Of a DNA stretch of 18,489 nucleotides, positions 14,182 through 18,489 are shown piece by piece. This stretch comes from Bacteriovoracaceae bacterium (GTDB lineage Bacteria; Bdellovibrionota; UBA1018). A program made the position numbers and the translations under genes. The stretch is taken from assembly GCA_947500275.1 (NCBI GenBank), contig CANMSW010000014.1:1-18489 (forward strand), given 5' to 3'. The notes under the pieces were generated by a model. It saw nothing but the letters and a program-made list of their open reading frames with translations, searched no databases and was not told the DNA's origin. Position 1 is the first letter of the stretch. Every line of letters starts with the position of its first letter.

Positions 14182-14934
14182 TTAGAGGACGCCGATCCGA
14201 CCACCGAAACCTACGGTGGCCATCCACTCCGTTCCGTCCGGTAGGTTGGCGAATCGAGCGCGAAGTTCTGGTCCAAATTCGAAAATCGAGATTTTGAAAG
14301 CGTTGAATCGGAGGCGCTCTGAAGCGATCACCCCTTGATTCCAACCTTCGATGAGCGGGGCGTCAGTAAAAGCGACGTCGGAGGTACTTGGGTTGAACTG
14401 CGGAGCGGCATAGTAAGCGACTCGGAGTTCGTTTTCGAATTTCCAAATTTTCAGGAAGACCTTGGTTCCAGCATAGAGTCCCAAGAGGGACTGTTCTTCA
14501 CTTCCTGGGCGGGTCCAGTCCATCGAGATGACTCCCGCGCTCAAAGTGAGCTCACCCAGGGCTCCGAGTCCGAAGTTTCCACCGAAACCGCCCATGACCC
14601 GAAGCATGTCCCCATTAGGGCCGCCTTCGCGGATATAAAGTTCATGGATCTTGGCAAAAGCAATCCCACCGTCAGCCAGGATTTCAACTGCATCGTCACC
14701 GCCTGCGCGGGTGTAGCCGGCGTCTGCCGAAGCATGAAAAAAGAGGAAGTTGAAATCGAAGGATCCATTCACGGAGAAAGCGGCGGCAGCTTCCTCTTCG
14801 GAAAGAGGGGTGCCCACGGCCCCGCTGGCTATGTCGACCCCAACCTCGATGAGGCGCCGGGCTGCTTGCGACTCGCTGGAAGGGATTAGGGCTGTCAAAA
14901 GAGCAATGCTCACAGAAAAAAGGCGGCAGTTCAT
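14182..14934 (-). CDS. Exported protein, probable outer-membrane barrel
   Basis: 250 aa with signal peptide 'MNCRLFSVSIALLTALIPSSESQA' (cleavage near 24/25). The mature part alternates polar and hydrophobic or aromatic residues in short segments ('FDFNFLFFHASADAGY', 'VMGGFGGNFGLGALGELTLSAGV', 'ENELRVAYYA', 'MATVGFGGRIGVL'), a pattern typical of an outer-membrane beta-barrel of 8-10 strands. The last residue is Leu, not Phe. No family is recognised. Start: ATG with GAGG 9 nt upstream. It lies 95 bp upstream of the ATPase operon on the same strand. No terminator is seen in the gap, so read-through is possible, but the leader stem there argues for some separate control. Confidence 0.6.
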   Translation of the reverse strand: MNCRLFSVSIALLTALIPSSESQAARRLIEVGVDIASGAVGTPLSEEEAAAAFSVNGSFDFNFLFFHASADAGYTRAGGDDAVEILADGGIAFAKIHELYIREGGPNGDMLRVMGGFGGNFGLGALGELTLSAGVISMDWTRPGSEEQSLLGLYAGTKVFLKIWKFENELRVAYYAAPQFNPSTSDVAFTDAPLIEGWNQGVIASERLRFNAFKISIFEFGPELRARFANLPDGTEWMATVGFGGRIGVL

Positions 14935-15003
14935 GATTGAGATCCTCGTGATGTGGCCTTCTTAGCGATGGAATAGGGGGTCGGCAAGGTTTCGTGACGA
15001 TCC

Positions 15004-15016
15004 CTCACCCGGTGAG
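15004..15016. promoter_or_regulatory. Small dyad in the divergent region upstream of lpoB
   Basis: CTCACC-C-GGTGAG, a 13-bp dyad in the 220-bp region between the divergent barrel gene and lpoB. Placement fits an operator, but short dyads arise by chance. Apart from this and the lpoB promoter, nothing else is seen in this stretch. Confidence 0.2.
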
Positions 15017-15089
15017 AAGGAGTTCTGAATAACGGTCCAAGAAATGACGGTTCGTGGGTGGATGAAGGCGAGAGCGATCTCGGGAGTTG

Positions 15090-15117
15090 TTGAAATTTTC
15101 GGGAGGGGGCCTACACT
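15090..15117 (+). promoter_or_regulatory. Sigma-70-like promoter of the lpoB operon
   Basis: TTGAAA (15090-15095), a 16-nt spacer and TACACT (15112-15117) fit a housekeeping promoter. Transcription would start near 15124, giving a leader of about 30 nt that contains the AAAGGA ribosome binding site (15142-15147). Confidence 0.5.
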
Positions 15118-15154
15118 GTTAAGAATCCAAATCTTACTCGCAAAGGACATCGTC

Positions 15155-15781
15155 ATGAGTATCCATTCCCGAATGAATTCGAAAAAAGCCCATGCGGCAG
15201 CTGCTACGCTTGCATGGATCGCCGCTCTTTCCGGTTGCGCCGGAAATAAGCAGTTCACCAAGGGTGAGTATGATGACCCGACTCGGGTTGAACTTTTGGA
15301 TGATAAATTCAACGAGAGTGACATGCAGCAGATGGCCGACTCGGTGATCAAAGCGATGGTCGCTTGTCCTTGGGTGGCGAATGCCCCAAAACCTCCGATT
15401 GTGGCAGTAGAACGGGTTCAGAATCGGACGGAAGAGCACATCGACACGGTTTCGATGACCGATATGATTCGAACCGCTCTCATCAAGTCCGGTAAGGTCC
15501 GTTTCGTGAATAAAGCCGAGCGCGAAACGATCGAAGAGGAAATGCAGTACCAAGAGAGTGGAGCCGTGAGTGGCGTGACTGCGAAGAAACGCGGTCAGCA
15601 AATCGGAATTGACTACCAGCTGGGAGGCGCCCTTGCGACCAACATCCAGCAGGTGGGTAATGAGAAGTTCATTTACTACAAATTGACCATGAATCTGACG
15701 AATCTCGAGACGAGCACGATTGATTGCACTGAAGAGAAGCAAGTTCGGAAGTTCTTCAAAAAGCGCAGCGTTGGTCTTTGA
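15155..15781 (+). CDS. lpoB: Penicillin-binding-protein activator LpoB-like lipoprotein
   Basis: Outer-membrane lipoprotein, 208 aa, of the LpoB family, which in E. coli stimulates the peptidoglycan synthase PBP1B from the outer membrane. The signal peptide ends in lipobox 'LSGC' (Cys28); the following 'AGN' lacks Asp at +2, consistent with sorting to the outer membrane. The globular domain has the family's hallmarks: 'SDMQQMADSVIKAM' (55-68), 'PPIVAVERVQNRTEEHIDT' (80-98), 'IRTALIKSGKVRFV' (105-118), 'QESGAVSGVTAKKRGQQIG' (133-151) and 'KFIYYKLTMNLTNLET' (171-186). The ATG at 15155 is chosen because AAAGGA lies 7 nt upstream and the signal peptide then has normal length; an in-frame start at 15044 would precede the promoter. 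It is followed after 20 bp by a COG3014-type lipoprotein gene, a pairing seen in other bacteria. Confidence 0.87.
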   Translation: MSIHSRMNSKKAHAAAATLAWIAALSGCAGNKQFTKGEYDDPTRVELLDDKFNESDMQQMADSVIKAMVACPWVANAPKPPIVAVERVQNRTEEHIDTVSMTDMIRTALIKSGKVRFVNKAERETIEEEMQYQESGAVSGVTAKKRGQQIGIDYQLGGALATNIQQVGNEKFIYYKLTMNLTNLETSTIDCTEEKQVRKFFKKRSVGL

Positions 15782-15801
15782 TCTGAAAGGACGCGACCGA
15801 A

Positions 15802-17109
15802 ATGATGCGAGCGGCCCGGGGAAGTCCTGAAAAATTAAGCAGGAGCCTCCGGGCCTTCGCTGTTTTTGGAGCAGCTTTGTTGGTGCTCGCCGACCTGTCG
15901 GGATGCGTTTCTGCCAGGATGAGTGACACGCAGATTTCCTCGGATTTCGCGAGCGGACACTACGACGCGGCACTGAAGAGGCTGAATGCAGGCCTGAAGA
16001 AGCAGCAGCCCAATGGGCGCGATCTTTTGCTTTATTTAATGGATCTTGGGCTCGTACTGCATACGGCTGGCCGCTATGAGGAAAGCACGAAGCTCTTTCT
16101 CCAAGCGGATCAGATCGCCGATATCAAAGATTACACCAGTTTATCTGCAGAGACCGTCACACTCCTGAGTAGCGATAATCTGAAGGATTACAAAGGAGAG
16201 GACTTCGAGAAAGTCCTGATCAATACCTACTTAGCAATGAATTTCGCCTTATTGGGGCGCGACGAAGAAGCGCTCGTGGAAGCGCGTCGTGTGAACCGTA
16301 AGCTCCAGCTCATGGTTCAAGAGGGGGGGCGAAAGTACAAACAAAATGCTTTTGCTCGTTATCTGTCCTCGATTCTTTATGAAAATGAAAAAAACTGGAA
16401 CGACGCCTACATTGACGCCAAGGAAACCTACCAGTTAGAGCCCAATTTCCCGGGCTTGGGAGGGGTCCTCTGGCGCTTGGCCCGATTGAATCGGAACTCG
16501 GAAGACGCGGAGAAGTGGCAGCGTGAGTTCGCTTTGTCTGATACGGAGAAACAAGAGGCCTGGCGGGTCACGCCCAAATCGAGTGAGGGCGAGATCATCG
16601 TTCTCTATCAAAATGGGATCTCCCCGGAGAAAGTTCCCCACGAGTCTGCCCACAATGTCCCGAGGTACCGTGCGAGGCGGAATCCGGTTCGGATCGCTTC
16701 GGTTTGGTTGGATGGAAAGGAAATGGGGACCACGTCGGTCCTTCATGACATTGAGGCTACGGCGATTCAGAATTTAAACGATAATATGTCGGGGATCATT
16801 GCAAAAAAAGTGATCGCCGGGACCATCGCAAAAGAGAGCGCTGCCTACGGGATTGAAAAAGCGACTGATAGCCCGCTCTTAGGCTTAGCCGCTAAGGTCT
16901 TTTTCTATGCGAGTGATCAGGCGGATCTCCGGTCATGGAGTTTGCTTCCTCGTGATCTGCAAATTCTTCGGATTCCAGCAACCCCTGGGCTTCATACGGT
17001 GCGAGTTGAGCCCATCGGGAGCGGGGGGCGTCCGGTCGGAAGGATTGAAAAAACAATTCAAGTCACGAGTGGTAGAAAAAGCTTCGTCACCTTCAGGTAC
17101 ATGCCTTAA
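15802..17109 (+). CDS. COG3014-type TPR lipoprotein
   Basis: 435-aa lipoprotein. The signal peptide ends with lipobox 'DLSGC' (Cys35). TPR-like helical pairs follow: 'SGHYDAALKRLNAGL' and 'GLVLHTAGRYEESTKLFLQA' (about 50-105), then 'TYLAMNFALLGRDEEALVEA' (about 140-160) and 'AYIDAKETYQLEP'. From about residue 265 a beta-rich part begins with 'GEIIVLYQNGISP' and ends 'GRKSFVTFRYMP'. This architecture matches the uncharacterised COG3014 family, which often sits next to LpoB-like genes. A role in the cell envelope, perhaps peptidoglycan synthesis control, is an inference from that neighbourhood. The start is ATG ATG at 15802, with AAAGGA 10 nt upstream, 20 bp after lpoB. The potD-like gene follows after 33 bp, so the three are probably co-transcribed. 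Confidence 0.75.
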   Translation: MMRAARGSPEKLSRSLRAFAVFGAALLVLADLSGCVSARMSDTQISSDFASGHYDAALKRLNAGLKKQQPNGRDLLLYLMDLGLVLHTAGRYEESTKLFLQADQIADIKDYTSLSAETVTLLSSDNLKDYKGEDFEKVLINTYLAMNFALLGRDEEALVEARRVNRKLQLMVQEGGRKYKQNAFARYLSSILYENEKNWNDAYIDAKETYQLEPNFPGLGGVLWRLARLNRNSEDAEKWQREFALSDTEKQEAWRVTPKSSEGEIIVLYQNGISPEKVPHESAHNVPRYRARRNPVRIASVWLDGKEMGTTSVLHDIEATAIQNLNDNMSGIIAKKVIAGTIAKESAAYGIEKATDSPLLGLAAKVFFYASDQADLRSWSLLPRDLQILRIPATPGLHTVRVEPIGSGGRPVGRIEKTIQVTSGRKSFVTFRYMP

Positions 17110-17142
17110 TAAGTCACTCAACTCTTTAATTGGAGAATAGAG

Positions 17143-18207
17143 ATGTTCAATCGTCTTTCGAAACTCTTGTTTGTGATTTGCTTGGTGGCGCCTTTTGTTT
17201 CGTGCACAAAGAAGGCGGCAGAAAGTCCGAGCGCGGGAAATAAAGTCGTGAATTTGGCGATCTGGTCGAACTTTATTTCCAAAGAGGCGCTTGAGGACTT
17301 CAAAGCAAAAACGGGGATCACGGTGAACGTGACGAACTACTCCTCGAACGAAGAGCTGCTCGCTAAACTGCAAGCGGGAGCGACCGGTTTTGATGTGGCG
17401 GTCCCTTCGGACTATATGGTTTTTGCCATGGCCCAGTTGGGCCTGTTGGAGAAAATTGATCCCTCCAAAACACCAAACCGGGCTGGCTTGGATCCAATGT
17501 ACTTGAATAAGGCCTTCGATCCGTCGAACGAGCATTCGCTTCCCTTTGACTGGGGAACCACCGGGATCGCAGTCCATCGAGATCGCTTTAAGGGCGAAAT
17601 CAAGTCCTGGAAACAACTTTTTGAGACACCCGAGTTGGCGGGCAAGTTCACGCTCCTGGATGATTCTCGCGAGGTTTTGGGGGCTGCTCTTAAATCGATG
17701 GGGAAATCGTTAAATACGACTTCGGCATCGGACATTGAACAAGCGAAAGCGCTGCTCAAAAAGGTCAAACCACGCGTGAAAAGCTTTACTTCAGAGCCTC
17801 TCGTGGGCCTTAAGGAAGGTGAGATTGCAGTGGCTCAAGCGTTTTCAAGTGATGCGCTCCAAGCTCGTCGCGATACGCAGGGTAAAATCGATTATATTAT
17901 CCCCGAAGAAGGAGCGACGCTTTGGATCGACTGCCTGGTGATCCCGAAAGGGGCCCCGCACGTTGAAGAAGCCCATGCGCTGGTAAATTACTTGTTGGAT
18001 TCCAAAACTGATCTGGAGCGCGTGAAGAAGATCTTAGTGGGCTCTGCTCATCGTGGATCTGCTGAGGCTCTTACGGCCGACGTTCGCGCGATCCCTGGGC
18101 TGTTTCCTTCCGAGTCGATTCGCTCGAAGCTCGAAGTCATGAACGACTTAGGTGATGCGATGGGCCTTTATGATCGCGCATGGACGGAAGTGAAAGCGGG
18201 GGAGTGA
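17143..18207 (+). CDS. potD: PotD-like polyamine-binding lipoprotein
   Basis: Substrate-binding lipoprotein of the spermidine/putrescine ABC transporter class, 354 aa. The signal peptide ends in lipobox 'FVSC' (Cys21), so it is membrane-anchored. PotD features: 'NLAIWSNFIS' (37-46), 'GFDVAVPSDYMV' (82-93), 'LPFDWGTTGIAV' (133-144), 'LLDDSREVLGAAL' (171-183) and 'TLWIDCLVIPKG' (259-270). From memory of E. coli PotD, the acidic and aromatic ligand residues correspond to Asp174, Glu177, Trp261 and Asp263, all present. The Trp usually found in the 'AWSG' segment is Phe234 ('AQAFSSDA'). Start: ATG with GGAG 7 nt upstream, 33 bp after the COG3014 gene. No permease or ATPase gene of the transporter (potABC) lies next to it, and the next gene is on the other strand. 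Confidence 0.85.
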   Translation: MFNRLSKLLFVICLVAPFVSCTKKAAESPSAGNKVVNLAIWSNFISKEALEDFKAKTGITVNVTNYSSNEELLAKLQAGATGFDVAVPSDYMVFAMAQLGLLEKIDPSKTPNRAGLDPMYLNKAFDPSNEHSLPFDWGTTGIAVHRDRFKGEIKSWKQLFETPELAGKFTLLDDSREVLGAALKSMGKSLNTTSASDIEQAKALLKKVKPRVKSFTSEPLVGLKEGEIAVAQAFSSDALQARRDTQGKIDYIIPEEGATLWIDCLVIPKGAPHVEEAHALVNYLLDSKTDLERVKKILVGSAHRGSAEALTADVRAIPGLFPSESIRSKLEVMNDLGDAMGLYDRAWTEVKAGE

Positions 18208-18230
18208 TTCTCCTCTCGCACGCAAGTGGA

Positions 18231-18267
18231 TCAGTCGACTACACTTTGTTTCAGGGTGGTCGACTGA
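18231..18267. repeat. Inverted repeat at the convergent 3' ends of potD and the pseudouridine synthase gene
   Basis: TCAGTCGACTAC (18231-18242) can pair with GTGGTCGACTGA (18256-18267) over 12 bp with one G-U pair, around a 13-nt loop. The first arm includes the stop codon of the minus-strand gene, 23 bp beyond the potD stop. No U-run follows on either strand, so it is not a classic terminator, but it may act as a 3'-end stem. Confidence 0.4.
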
Positions 18268-18489
18268 GGCGCTCCTGGAAAGGCGATTTCAATTTCGGCA
18301 CGAGAGAGTTCCCGGACTTGGCCGATTGCGAGGTCGCCTAATTGAAGGGTGCCATAGGAGAGCCGCTTCAAATCCCGAACTTCATTGCCGACGGATGCAA
18401 AGAGTCGTCGAATTTCTCGGTTTTTTCCTTCCGTGAGTACGACGCGCAAGTGCGATTCTCGACGGCTCGCTTTGAGTAGATCAAGGGTG
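18231..18489 (-). CDS. RsuA/RluB-family 16S/23S pseudouridine synthase, C-terminal part (cut by window edge)
   Basis: The open frame runs off the right edge, so the N-terminal S4 domain and the catalytic Asp are outside the window. The visible 86 residues contain 'SHLRVVLTEGKNREIRRLF', the conserved C-terminal motif of RsuA/RluB/RluE/RluF enzymes, followed by 'VGNEVRDLKRLSYGTLQLGDL' and 'GQVRELSRAEI', which match the family's closing strands. These enzymes convert specific uridines in 16S or 23S rRNA to pseudouridine. The segment fits the RluB type best, but the subtype cannot be fixed from this part. The gene converges on potD with 23 bp between stop codons. Confidence 0.88.
   Translation of the reverse strand, partial: TLDLLKASRRESHLRVVLTEGKNREIRRLFASVGNEVRDLKRLSYGTLQLGDLAIGQVRELSRAEIEIAFPGAPQSTTLKQSVVD

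Noticed and set aside
14335..14889. Long plus-strand open frame (184 codons)
   Set aside because: It is antisense to the probable barrel gene, which has a signal peptide and ribosome binding site; this frame has neither.
15044..15154. Longer N-terminus for lpoB
   Set aside because: It would run across the promoter at 15090-15117 and put the signal peptide about 40 residues inside the protein.
1..18489. CRISPR arrays, tRNA or rRNA genes, insertion sequences, phage or toxin-antitoxin modules
   Set aside because: Looked for regular repeats, cloverleaf sequences, transposase motifs and short paired toxin genes on both strands; none seen.

Overview
The window looks like chromosome from a free-living, Gram-negative delta-type proteobacterium, most likely of the Bdellovibrionota or a relative. 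This is an inference from gene content: outer-membrane and lipoprotein genes (LpoB, a COG3014-type lipoprotein, two probable barrels), a tandem pair of Get3/ArsA-like ATPases of the kind found in actinobacteria and delta-type proteobacteria, a GshA of the Acidithiobacillus-type family, and base composition near 50% G+C by eye. It is gene-dense, with no rRNA, tRNA, insertion sequence, phage gene or CRISPR array that I can see.

Layout. (1) 29-3651, plus strand: three closely spaced genes, an HDOD signalling protein, a PorV/FadL-like outer-membrane protein and a SpoIIE-type phosphatase with a degenerate receiver-like N-terminus. (2) 3812-4993, minus: cystathionine gamma-lyase. (3) 5143-6931, plus: an orphan response regulator and a CTP-dependent polyprenol/diacylglycerol kinase-like membrane protein with a large soluble N-terminal domain. 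A strong bidirectional terminator follows at 6931-6983. (4) 6998-8404, minus: cystathionine beta-synthase. (5) 14086 down to 8508, minus: a probable five-gene operon of exported protein of unknown function, BagA/Rv3679-like ATPase, BagB/Rv3680-like ATPase, exported TPR protein and GshA, closed by a textbook intrinsic terminator. The two ATPase genes overlap by 4 bp. (6) 14182-14934, minus: exported probable outer-membrane protein. (7) 15155-18207, plus: lpoB, a COG3014-type TPR lipoprotein and a PotD-like binding lipoprotein, behind a recognisable promoter. (8) 18231 to the right edge, minus: the C-terminus of an RsuA/RluB-type pseudouridine synthase.

How the genes fit together. Cystathionine beta-synthase, cystathionine gamma-lyase and glutamate-cysteine ligase together form a path from homocysteine to cysteine to gamma-glutamylcysteine, although they lie in three transcription units and gshB is not in the window. 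The least understood part is the ATPase pair, co-transcribed with an unrecognised exported protein and an exported TPR protein. The leader of that operon can form a 9-bp perfect stem that covers the space between the ribosome binding site and the first start codon.
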